From NCBI RefSeq assembly GCF_024300645.1, contig NZ_CP101291.1, forward strand, positions 248,001 to 312,000: a stretch of 64,000 bases of DNA. The letters are read 5' to 3'. Of this stretch, positions 1 through 8,471 are shown piece by piece. The number at the start of each line of letters is the position of its first letter. The stretch's first letter is position 1. This DNA comes from Alteromonas sp. LMIT006 (GTDB lineage Bacteria > Pseudomonadota > Gammaproteobacteria > Enterobacterales > Alteromonadaceae). A program made the position numbers and the translations under genes. The notes beneath the pieces were generated by a model that was given only the letters and a program-made list of their open reading frames with translations, was not told where the DNA came from and did no database searches.

Positions 1-2
1 AT

Positions 3-1712
3 CGCGACCAACACGAAAAACATCTCGCGCTAAGTGCATACGAACATGCCGTTCAACTCAACCCAATGCTCAACGCGAGTTGGACCAATATCGCCCAACT
101 TCTCAAACAACAACATTTACATGCCGGAGCACAACAAGCCCAAGACAAAGCGATGTTCAACGCTTCGTTACCGGTGCCAGTGCAGCAAGCTTACCACTGG
201 TTTTATGAAGGCAAAATCAAACAAGCAGAACATCAGGTCCGCAGAATTTTGCGAGAACAACCTCATAATATACCTGCAATGCGCCTCCTCGCTGAGATTG
301 CAGTAAAATTATATGTATTACAAGATGCAGAAACGATTTTGCGCAAAGCGGTAGCTTTAGTACCAAACGAGCGCGATGTTCGTCTTGAATTAATTCATGT
401 GTTACAAAAACGGCAAAATCACTCTGATGCCATACATGTAGCCCTCGAAGGTCTCAAACAACATCCCAATGACCCCTTTTTGACTTTGTCTTTGGCCTCT
501 CAATATGCTGGATTGAGTGATTTTAATCAAGCAATGCCGTTATTTGATAAGGCATTGAATATGTTACCCGACTACGCATTGGGCTTTTTGCAACGAGGAC
601 ATCAACACAAGACCCTAGGCAATATCAATGAAGCCGTTCGTGACTATCTTGAAGCAATGCGCTTAAAACCCGACTTTGGCGATGCGTATTGGAGTTTAGC
701 CAATACTAAAACCTATGAGTTTACAGATGCTGAAATTACACAAATGCACACTCTACTTACTTCTGGGCATATCAGGAAAGTCGACCAATATCACATTGCT
801 TTTGCCTTAGGTAAAGCCTACGAAGACCGTAAATCATTCGATAATGCCTTCCAGTATTATCAGCTTGGCAACGCGACTAAACGCCAGGTTTTACGCTACG
901 ATCCAGATATTGTGACGGCTGAAATGGATGCGCAAAAACGCGCCTGCCCACCCGCATTTTTTGATACAGTCTCTAGATGCACAGACCCTGATCCAATATT
1001 TATTGTCGGTCTCCCCCGTGCAGGGTCGACCCTTATTGAACAAATTTTAGCTTCGCATTCGTTAATCGAAGGCACCAGCGAATTGCCCTATATTATTGGT
1101 CTATCACGATACATCAAACAGAAATATGGTGAGTATCCTGACGTGCTTCACACCTTATCAGAGGATGAGTTGACAGAACTCGGAGAACGCTACTTATCAC
1201 AAGCGCGTGCCCATCGCATTACAAACAAACCATATTTTATCGATAAAATGCCCAATAACTTCAGGCATCTAGCCTTAATCAAAAAAATCCTGCCCAACGC
1301 CAGAATCATCGATGCGCGAAGAGAGCCTATGAGCTGTTGTTTTAGCGGTTACAAACAGCTCTTCGCGGAAGGTCAAGAGTTTAGCTACGACTTAGACGAT
1401 ATTGCTCAGTATTACAAAGATTATCTAGCGCTCATGACGCATTGGCAATTGTGTTTTGGTGAAAATATCTTGTTGGTTAAACATGAGGACGTGGTATCTG
1501 ATTTAGAGAATAGTGTACGAAGGATGATGAGGTTTTTAGGCGTTGATTTTGAACAAAGCTGCTTACAATTTTATCAAACCGAGCGAGCTATCAAAACCCC
1601 CAGTGCCGAGCAAGTCCGACAACCTATAAATCCAAATTCAAATGAGGCATGGAAACGTTTCGAGAAACATTTAAGTTCCTTAAAAGAGCGTTTCTTTATT
1701 TCGACTAATTAA
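3..1712 (+). CDS. TPR-repeat sulfotransferase, 5' end outside window
   Basis: The reading frame is open to the left edge of the window. Residues before the first in-frame ATG (position 66), such as HLALSAYEHAVQLNP, already read as a TPR helix, so that ATG is internal and the gene starts upstream. About 300 residues of TPR helices precede a sulfotransferase domain. IFIVGLPRAGSTLIEQIL is the PAPS 5'-phosphosulfate loop and IIDARREPMSCCFSGYKQLF the 3'-phosphate region. Proteins of this family move a sulfuryl group from PAPS to an acceptor; the acceptor cannot be read here. The gene converges on the exonuclease gene with a 4-bp overlap at the stops. A second gene of the same architecture lies at 42.4-44.0 kb. 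Confidence 0.85.
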   Translation, partial: RDQHEKHLALSAYEHAVQLNPMLNASWTNIAQLLKQQHLHAGAQQAQDKAMFNASLPVPVQQAYHWFYEGKIKQAEHQVRRILREQPHNIPAMRLLAEIAVKLYVLQDAETILRKAVALVPNERDVRLELIHVLQKRQNHSDAIHVALEGLKQHPNDPFLTLSLASQYAGLSDFNQAMPLFDKALNMLPDYALGFLQRGHQHKTLGNINEAVRDYLEAMRLKPDFGDAYWSLANTKTYEFTDAEITQMHTLLTSGHIRKVDQYHIAFALGKAYEDRKSFDNAFQYYQLGNATKRQVLRYDPDIVTAEMDAQKRACPPAFFDTVSRCTDPDPIFIVGLPRAGSTLIEQILASHSLIEGTSELPYIIGLSRYIKQKYGEYPDVLHTLSEDELTELGERYLSQARAHRITNKPYFIDKMPNNFRHLALIKKILPNARIIDARREPMSCCFSGYKQLFAEGQEFSYDLDDIAQYYKDYLALMTHWQLCFGENILLVKHEDVVSDLENSVRRMMRFLGVDFEQSCLQFYQTERAIKTPSAEQVRQPINPNSNEAWKRFEKHLSSLKERFFISTN

Positions 1713-2371
1713 TACACCTTGACAGCGTTAGTGGCACTTTTTAAGTCTTTTAGGCGCATTTCACCTTTGGGATCTATGTCATAAAGCTGTGCATAGAATA
1801 ACTCCAATGTAGCTTGAGCATCGGATAATGCATTGTGCAATGGCGAAGAGAGTAATTCAAAGCGTCTACGACAGCTATCCAGTGTTGCTGCATCGTGTTT
1901 GACACCGTATTGTCCCGTACCTTTACTTAGCTTATGCAGTGCAAGTTGCATCGTATCTATAGTAGTGATTGCAGGCATTGCCTCGCCAAACCGATACGCT
2001 AATTCTTTGAGCATATTCATGTCGAGGTACGCATTGTGCAATACCCAAACATGGGTAGTTGCATATTGCATGAGTGAGCTATACATCTCTTTGGCATGTA
2101 CCCCTTGAGCAATATCACGCGCTGTCAAACCATGAATGATTGGTGATTGCTGCAAATCGCCTTTAGCCCGAATTAATCGATAATAACTTTGGTCGTAATC
2201 AATTTGGAAATGCTGACCTGTAACCCATCCAGCCGACATGAATTTAACTTCTTTTTTGTGTAAAGAATTAAACTCAAAATCCAGAGCAAGTAATGGCAAA
2301 TCAGCCAAAGGTGAATGGACGTAATCTGCTAACATCCCTTTACCCACCATACTTGCCAACCAGTTTTTCAT
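1709..2371 (-). CDS. DnaQ-like 3'-5' exonuclease (DEDDh)
   Basis: A 220-residue single-domain exonuclease of the DNA polymerase III epsilon/RNase T superfamily. The DEDDh residues are visible: LDFEF (Asp31, Glu33), the Asp in HNAYLDMNML, and the His and Asp in HNALSDAQAT. It lies 1 bp downstream of the cNMP/CBS/DUF294 gene, so the two are almost certainly co-transcribed. In many gammaproteobacteria this pair sits next to acetate genes, as here. The substrate is unknown; a role in nucleotide or second-messenger turnover is only a guess. Confidence 0.85.
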   Translation of the reverse strand: MKNWLASMVGKGMLADYVHSPLADLPLLALDFEFNSLHKKEVKFMSAGWVTGQHFQIDYDQSYYRLIRAKGDLQQSPIIHGLTARDIAQGVHAKEMYSSLMQYATTHVWVLHNAYLDMNMLKELAYRFGEAMPAITTIDTMQLALHKLSKGTGQYGVKHDAATLDSCRRRFELLSSPLHNALSDAQATLELFYAQLYDIDPKGEMRLKDLKSATNAVKVY

Positions 2372-2372
2372 C

Positions 2373-4205
2373 TTAACTCAACCCTCCAGAGAAGCGATTG
2401 ACTGCCACATCTTGAGCGCGCTGAATACTTTTGAATGCGGCTTTTAACTGATGCCTTTCGATGGATGATAAGTCTGAAATACTGATGATGTTATCCGTCG
2501 CATTATTGCGCAGTTGATGACGCCAACGCAAACGATTGAGGAATAACCAAATATCTCTGAGGTTGTCTGCATCTTGTTTATTTATGGTTCCGATTTCACC
2601 TAAAATATTAAGCCTATCCACCGTCCCAGGAATGGTAATACCGGCAGACAATGCGTATAAACGAGCTAAGTCATTAATCAATGCTACCCCGTTGTTTTTG
2701 ATATTGATACAGTCTTTTTTGCCGTTGTGTTTTTGATAAACAAACTTGTTAAAAATCGATAAAGGCACCGCTTGGCTGCTCGCTGTGCGCGCCACTGCAG
2801 CTAAAAACATGCTTTCTTGGAAAGATTTTTTGCGCTCTTGCTGTAAAGTTTTAAATAGCAATCTCTCTCCAGCTACCGCTCTGGCGTCTAAATAGATGTT
2901 AAACTCTAAAATTGCCTCAGGCGTGAACTGGCGTACCCAGCCTCTAGCCTGTTTAAGTGCCGCCCCCACACTTAAACGCAATTTGGGGTTAGAGGCCATG
3001 ATATTGCCTGGGCAAAGTTTAATACCGCATTTCCCCAAACTCTTGCAGACGTATTCGGACATTCTGGCAAAATATTTAGCTTGTGCTTCGTCGGGTTCTT
3101 GGGCAAGTAAAAGAGCATTATCTTGGTCTGAACCCATCGTCTGGTCTTGTCGAGCCTGAGAGCCGTAGACGACCCAACAATAATCAAGTGGCGGTTGACC
3201 ATGCTGATCGATAAAAAATTCAATGAGCTTTCGCGTCATAATATCCGTTGCTTGAGAAAGTACTTTACCCGCAATATCAAAGTCCCCTGCACGTTTCGCA
3301 TTGGCTGCAAAATATTGCGGCATTTGCCAGGCCAGACGAGTGAGTTGATACAAGTTTTCCGCTTTGGCAATTTCACCAATCATGAATACGACGTTTCCGC
3401 GTTGTTGCCTCACTACATCGGTAGTCGTTACCATGCCCATCGGCTTGCGATCATCGGAATGCAAAATAGGAAGGTGATGGATATTTTTTTCACTCATCAA
3501 AGCGATGGCTGAGAACATATTCTGATTGTGCAAGATATACGCAGGCTTTTCAGTCATTATGGTATGTACCGGCATCTGAATATCTAACCCTGTGGCCACC
3601 ACTCGGTTCCGCAAATCTCGGTCGGTGACAATCCCAATCAAATGATCGTACTCGGTAATAATGATTGAACTCACACCGTTTTCAGACATGACTTCAGCCG
3701 CTTTTTGTATAGAAACATCCTGCTCAATGGCAATAGGTGGGCGCTCTAAAATTTCGCATAAAGGACGATATAACCACATGGTATTGGATTCAGATACCGC
3801 CTGGTTCTGTAACACATCGTCTTTGGCTGCTTTAAAAAAACTCAGAAATTGCCGATTCTCACAGCTTTCAATAAAGGACGTTTCAGAAATAGCATAAACA
3901 ATCCCAGGGCTATCCACATCAATCTTGATATTACCCACCTGTTTATCGAGTAATTTTATATAGCCAAAATAATCGCCTTCACTGAGAAATCTCTCGTTGC
4001 CATTTTCATCGTGAATCGTAAATTGCCCAGATTGAATCAAAAACAGACTCGGCATCATCTTCATGAGTGTTGCTTCGCAGTTGTGCGGGGTCACATAAAC
4101 AACTTGAACATGCCTAGCTATTCCATGCAAAGTATCTTCATCAAAAACATCAAACGGAGCAGATGCACCTAAATACTGCACGACTTGTTGTGGTATATCT
4201 GACAT
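2373..4205 (-). CDS. cNMP-binding/CBS/DUF294 nucleotidyltransferase-like protein
   Basis: The 610-residue protein has a cyclic-nucleotide-binding fold (about residues 15-115), two CBS domains (about 155-270), a DUF294 nucleotidyltransferase-like domain (about 300-440) and a helical DUF294 C-terminal domain. The polymerase-beta-type active-site motif YGSQARQDQTMGSDQDNALL is intact. By family knowledge this is a signal-transduction protein probably sensing adenine nucleotides and modifying an unknown target, like a distant GlnD. It heads an operon with the exonuclease gene and is divergent from crbS across about 160 bp, which suggests joint control with the acetate switch. Confidence 0.85.
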   Translation of the reverse strand: MSDIPQQVVQYLGASAPFDVFDEDTLHGIARHVQVVYVTPHNCEATLMKMMPSLFLIQSGQFTIHDENGNERFLSEGDYFGYIKLLDKQVGNIKIDVDSPGIVYAISETSFIESCENRQFLSFFKAAKDDVLQNQAVSESNTMWLYRPLCEILERPPIAIEQDVSIQKAAEVMSENGVSSIIITEYDHLIGIVTDRDLRNRVVATGLDIQMPVHTIMTEKPAYILHNQNMFSAIALMSEKNIHHLPILHSDDRKPMGMVTTTDVVRQQRGNVVFMIGEIAKAENLYQLTRLAWQMPQYFAANAKRAGDFDIAGKVLSQATDIMTRKLIEFFIDQHGQPPLDYCWVVYGSQARQDQTMGSDQDNALLLAQEPDEAQAKYFARMSEYVCKSLGKCGIKLCPGNIMASNPKLRLSVGAALKQARGWVRQFTPEAILEFNIYLDARAVAGERLLFKTLQQERKKSFQESMFLAAVARTASSQAVPLSIFNKFVYQKHNGKKDCINIKNNGVALINDLARLYALSAGITIPGTVDRLNILGEIGTINKQDADNLRDIWLFLNRLRWRHQLRNNATDNIISISDLSSIERHQLKAAFKSIQRAQDVAVNRFSGGLS

Positions 4206-4364
4206 AACGACCCTTGACTACAAAACAAACAACTGCTTGAAAGTATAAAACAAATTTATTTAACTAATATTGATCTAAGCCTAAAAGCGTAAGATTGAGT
4301 TTTAAATACTATTCGTGATACTCTGCTGAAACAAGAATGTAACACAATCAGCAAGTGAGTTCCT

Positions 4365-5159
4365 ATGGCCTTCGGATGGGTGGCGTTAGCCATTACCTAC
4401 CTTTTGATCCTATTTTGGATCGCACAATGGGGAGATAAAAATACCCCTCTCGCTCGACGCATTACTTCAAGCCCTTACGTTTACTCACTTGCACTTGCTA
4501 TCTATTGTACCGCTTGGACCTTTTTTGGGGCAGTGGGCCAGTCTTCTCGTGATCAGTGGATGTATTTGCCGGTTTTACTTGGCCCAATTCTCGTTTACCT
4601 ATTTGGTGCCCCTCTTATTCGTAAACTGATCCTAGTCAGTAAAAAACAACACATCAATACCGTAGCCGATTTCATCGCCTCGCGTTATGGTAAACGTCAG
4701 ACGGTTGCTTTGGTGGTCACTATCATTGCACTGTTAGCCACCATTCCATATATTGCCCTGCAACTTAAGGCCATTGGCGCCATGTTCTTGGTTATGTCGG
4801 GGCAAGGCAATGGGCAGCTGGTCGTTTTGATCGCGACAATATTTATTGCGGTGTTTGCGATTTACTTTGGTACCAAACAAACCGATGTCACCGAGTATCG
4901 TCGAGGTCTGATGTTAGCCGTTTCGTTTGAGTCACTGATCAAACTCATCGCGTTATTGGCCATTGGGTACATTGCCTTTACCTTGTGGTATAACAAGCCA
5001 CATCAACCTTTTTTGCAAGATTATTATACTCCTGAGGCTCTCGGCCAATTTACTTCCTTGTCATTTTGGGCACAGACATTAATGGCGGCGGCTGCCGTAA
5101 TATGCTTGCCCCGACAGTTTCACGTTGCGATTATTGATAATTTGAACATTGAACATTGA
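4365..5159 (+). CDS. crbS: CrbS-like sensor kinase, 5' part (frameshifted gene)
   Basis: This 264-residue ORF holds the first transmembrane helices of a sodium/solute-symporter domain and stops inside what should be one continuous gene. It ends ...CLPRQFHVAIIDNLNIEH at TGA 5157-5159, within three copies of TGAACAT. Removing one copy reads DNLNIEHVKTARWLFP straight into the downstream ORF, giving a 1145-residue protein. CrbS-type kinases couple an SSS transporter domain to a hybrid histidine kinase and control acs through CrbR. The ATG follows a purine-rich AAGTGAG. As read, this half would be a truncated membrane protein without kinase. The alternatives are phase variation, a real null allele or an assembly error. 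Confidence 0.8.
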   Translation: MAFGWVALAITYLLILFWIAQWGDKNTPLARRITSSPYVYSLALAIYCTAWTFFGAVGQSSRDQWMYLPVLLGPILVYLFGAPLIRKLILVSKKQHINTVADFIASRYGKRQTVALVVTIIALLATIPYIALQLKAIGAMFLVMSGQGNGQLVVLIATIFIAVFAIYFGTKQTDVTEYRRGLMLAVSFESLIKLIALLAIGYIAFTLWYNKPHQPFLQDYYTPEALGQFTSLSFWAQTLMAAAAVICLPRQFHVAIIDNLNIEH

Positions 5160-5163
5160 ACAT
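5143..5163 (+). repeat. three tandem copies of heptamer TGAACAT inside crbS
   Basis: Three perfect copies of TGAACAT are read directly in the sequence. Seven is not a multiple of three, so each gain or loss of a unit shifts the frame. With two copies the crbS frame is continuous; with three (as here) it meets TGA in the third copy. The two-copy spacing between the IIDN and KTARW blocks also fits the family length as I recall it. Confidence 0.95.
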
Positions 5164-7809
5164 GTCAAAACGGCTCGTTGGTTATTTCCTGTATACCTAG
5201 TCCTCATGTCCGCGACGATACCGGTGATTGCCATGGCGGGCAGTAATATTTTTGGTGCAGCGGGCACGGAACCCGACCAATATGTTTTAGCCTTTGCCGT
5301 TTTAGCTGATTCGTTATGGATTCAGATATTAGTATTTGTAGGCGGGTTATCTGCAGCAACGGCCATGATCATTGTCGCAACACTCACCTTATCGACTATG
5401 TTGGCGAATGACGTCGTCTTGCCTAAATTATTATCTATCAATTCACAATCTGGGCAAATCACTAACTACAGCAACAAAATTCGTGTTATTCGGCGGATTA
5501 TTATCGGAGTGGTTCTGCTCCTCGGCTTCATTTACCAGCAACAGATGACCGAAACGAGCTCTCTTGCGTCCATTGGTTTAATTGCCTTTTCACTTGTGAT
5601 TCAGCTATTACCGTCGATCATTGGCGGGCTCTACTGGAAAAAAGGCCACGCGCATGGTGTCTATGCTGGCTTACTGATGGGCTTTGTGTCATGGGTATTT
5701 TGGCTGATTTTACCTCTTACCGACATGACAATTAGCGGTTATACGCAAACCGAGATTTTAAGTCAGGGCGCAATAGTAAGCTTATTGGCAAATACCATCG
5801 CTTATTACACCTTTTCTCGGATCGCGCCTGCACGTCTGATTGATAAGATCCAATCGGAAGCATTTGTTCACCCGTTGGACACCTCGCGCACCAATCACAA
5901 ATCCACTCAGGTCAATATTACTAACGGCGATTTGGTCACGTTACTGACGACATTTATGGGCCAAAGTCGCTGTGAGCAATTACTGTCAGAGTATTCGCGG
6001 CGCAATAATGTCAATGTTGATTTGTCGGATAAACCCAATATTCAAATTCTGTCATTCTGTGAACGCGCATTGGGTGGGGTAATTGGTTCATCGAGTGCTC
6101 GTGCTCTTGTGAATAGTGTTGCTGAAGGCAAAAAGCTTGACTTCAGTGAAGTCATAAACTTCTTTGATGGCACCACACAAGCTATGCAGTTCAATATGAC
6201 AGCACTGTTAACTTCATTGGAAAGCATGGAGCAAGGGATCAGCGTTATTGACAAAAATCTCAACCTTGTAGCTTGGAATAAGCGTTATACTCAGCTATAT
6301 GAATATCCTGAAGAATACCTAGCTGTTGGTACCCCTATTGAAAAACTCATGCGATACAATGCATTAAAGGGAGAATTAGGCCCTGGTGACGTGGATCACA
6401 TGGTTACCAGACGTTTAGAGCACCTTCGTAACGGAACGCCGCATCGTTTTACTAGGCAACGAGCTGATGGTCACGTAATCGAAATGGTAGGCAATCCACT
6501 CCCTGGTGGAGGCTTTGTTACCAGTTTTAACGACATCACTAGTCACGTAGAGATACAACAAGCACTTGAAGAAGCCAACATTGATTTAACCACTCGCATC
6601 AAAAAACGCACCGAAGAGGTCCACTCAATCAATGCCGACTTGCGCTTAGAAATTGAAAAGCGCGCCGAAGTTGAACAAGAACTCATTCACGCACGCAAAA
6701 TTGCCGAGGAAGCCAATGCCAGTAAAACCCGTTTCTTGGCTTTGGCAAGTCATGACATCATTCAACCCCTCAATGCAGCAAAGCTGTATTTATCAGCATT
6801 ACAAGACTCCACGTTGAGTGAAAATGCGCGCGACATATTGTCAAAACTGAACCATTCTGTGAATTCTTCAGAACATCTAATCAGTACTTTGCTCGATATT
6901 TCGCGTCTTGACCAAGGTGAGATGGCACCGACTATTACCAATATACATTTTAAAGAGATCATCGAACCATTACTTTCTGATATGACCGTCAAAGCCCACA
7001 ATAAAGGCTTGGAATTTAAGCATGTAGTACGCGATTTGTGGATCAAAGCGGACAAAACCTTTACCTATCGCATCATTCAAAACTTGATCTCCAATGCCAT
7101 CAAATATACCGATCAGGGCAAGGTCTTAGTGACCGCTCGTGTGCATAAGGGTAAAGTCGAAGTGCGCATCTATGATACGGGTATTGGAATTCCCAAAGAC
7201 AAACTCAATGCCATTTTTAGCGATTTTTACCGCGTCCAAGAATCCAATGAATCGGGAGTTGGCCTCGGTTTAGGTGTGGTACGCCGCTTAACTCAACAAA
7301 TAAATGGCACGATTATAGTGGACTCCGTAAAAGATAAGGGTTCGTGTTTTACATTATCCTTACCTTTAGGCGAAGCACAAGCGACTCAACAGACCGATGC
7401 GCGGACATCAAATAGCACTTTAAGCGGTCTGAAAGCGCTGTGTGTGGATGACAAAACAGAAAATCTTGATGCACTTAGCTTGTTATTAAACAAGTGGGGC
7501 ATTGAAGCAGAACTTGCCAATACATATGAGACAGGTCTGGCCAAAATAGCTGACTTTGATGCGGACATTCTTCTGATTGATTATCAGTTAGATAAGGACC
7601 AAAACGGTGTGAGCCTGATCCAAGAGCTACAGGTTGCGGCGCGTAAAGAAACCCCTGCAGCAATATTGACGGCTCTACACGATGAGCAACTCAAAGAGCA
7701 GTGTAAGTCACTCAATATTCAGCACCTCAATAAACCATTAAAGCCCGCAAAACTGCGAGCTTTAATAACGACTATGGCCAAACAGGCCAAAAATGTGAAC
7801 CGCTATTAG
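5149..7809 (+). CDS. crbS: CrbS-like hybrid histidine kinase, 3' part (frameshifted gene)
   Basis: An 886-residue frame that opens inside the heptamer repeat. The only early start is TTG 5149 with no ribosome-binding site, so independent translation is doubtful. It carries the remaining SSS helices (about residues 10-225), a PAS domain (about 355-470), a coiled coil, HisKA with His535 in ALASHDIIQPL, and an ATPase domain (N-box IQNLISNAIKY, G1 DTGIGIP, G2 GVGLGLG). A C-terminal receiver carries phospho-acceptor Asp811 in LLIDYQL. All catalytic motifs are intact, with no further stop or frameshift, so the lesion is recent or reversible. It converges on crbR with a 3-bp overlap. Confidence 0.8.
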   Translation: MNIEHVKTARWLFPVYLVLMSATIPVIAMAGSNIFGAAGTEPDQYVLAFAVLADSLWIQILVFVGGLSAATAMIIVATLTLSTMLANDVVLPKLLSINSQSGQITNYSNKIRVIRRIIIGVVLLLGFIYQQQMTETSSLASIGLIAFSLVIQLLPSIIGGLYWKKGHAHGVYAGLLMGFVSWVFWLILPLTDMTISGYTQTEILSQGAIVSLLANTIAYYTFSRIAPARLIDKIQSEAFVHPLDTSRTNHKSTQVNITNGDLVTLLTTFMGQSRCEQLLSEYSRRNNVNVDLSDKPNIQILSFCERALGGVIGSSSARALVNSVAEGKKLDFSEVINFFDGTTQAMQFNMTALLTSLESMEQGISVIDKNLNLVAWNKRYTQLYEYPEEYLAVGTPIEKLMRYNALKGELGPGDVDHMVTRRLEHLRNGTPHRFTRQRADGHVIEMVGNPLPGGGFVTSFNDITSHVEIQQALEEANIDLTTRIKKRTEEVHSINADLRLEIEKRAEVEQELIHARKIAEEANASKTRFLALASHDIIQPLNAAKLYLSALQDSTLSENARDILSKLNHSVNSSEHLISTLLDISRLDQGEMAPTITNIHFKEIIEPLLSDMTVKAHNKGLEFKHVVRDLWIKADKTFTYRIIQNLISNAIKYTDQGKVLVTARVHKGKVEVRIYDTGIGIPKDKLNAIFSDFYRVQESNESGVGLGLGVVRRLTQQINGTIIVDSVKDKGSCFTLSLPLGEAQATQQTDARTSNSTLSGLKALCVDDKTENLDALSLLLNKWGIEAELANTYETGLAKIADFDADILLIDYQLDKDQNGVSLIQELQVAARKETPAAILTALHDEQLKEQCKSLNIQHLNKPLKPAKLRALITTMAKQAKNVNRY

Positions 7810-8453
7810 TTATTAACTGGCGGTTCTAATTCAAGCTGAGAAGCAATCAGTACTGCTTGTGTGCGGTTGTTAATGCCTAACTTGCGGAATATAGCAGTAA
7901 CATGAGCTTTGACGGTTGCCTCAGCGATATCTAGGTTGTAGCCAATTTGCTTGTTCAATAAGCCATCGCGCATATAACACAATACTTTGTACTGTGACGG
8001 CGTTAAGCTCGCAACACTGTCTGCTAACTTAGAGAATTCCTCATCCACTTCTTCAATCTTGTCAGAAATACCTTCAGGCAACCAAACATCACCATCTAGT
8101 ATCGTTTGAATGGCCTTGGCAATTTCATCAGAGCTAGCGGTTTTAGGAATAAACCCTAAAGCACCTACACCCACGATTTTGGAAATAATGTTCGCGTCTT
8201 CTGTACCTGAGACAACAGCAACTGGAAGATCAGGATAGAGTTTTAAGATGTGTAACAAACCAAACAGATCATTACTACCCGGCATATGCAAGTCGAGTAG
8301 TAATAGATCAATATCGGTTTCTTCAAGCACCTTGATGGTGCTAGGAAGATCTTCGGCTTCGAGTAGCTTCAGATCTTGGAGCGAGACTGACAACGCTCCC
8401 CTTAAAGCATCCCTATACAACGGGTGATCATCTGCGATAAGTAAGGTTGCCAT
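7806..8453 (-). CDS. crbR: CrbR-like LuxR-family response regulator
   Basis: A 215-residue regulator with an N-terminal receiver (phospho-acceptor Asp54 in LLLLDLHMPG, acidic pair ADD near residues 7-9, Lys in FIPKTAS) and a C-terminal LuxR/FixJ helix-turn-helix (SLTPSQYKVLCYMRDGLLNKQIGYNL). By family and context it is CrbR, which with CrbS activates acs when cells switch from producing to consuming acetate. It lies 18 bp downstream of acs on the same strand, so it may be co-transcribed with its target. Its partner kinase gene is frameshifted, so its phosphorylation state in this strain is uncertain. Confidence 0.85.
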   Translation of the reverse strand: MATLLIADDHPLYRDALRGALSVSLQDLKLLEAEDLPSTIKVLEETDIDLLLLDLHMPGSNDLFGLLHILKLYPDLPVAVVSGTEDANIISKIVGVGALGFIPKTASSDEIAKAIQTILDGDVWLPEGISDKIEEVDEEFSKLADSVASLTPSQYKVLCYMRDGLLNKQIGYNLDIAEATVKAHVTAIFRKLGINNRTQAVLIASQLELEPPVNN

Positions 8454-8471
8454 GCTTGCTCCTTTTTATTG

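Noticed and set aside
4365..5159. Programmed ribosomal frameshift as the first explanation of the split crbS
   Set aside because: No slippery heptanucleotide of the usual kind and no obvious downstream pseudoknot; the exact 7-bp triplication explains the split more simply. It remains an alternative.
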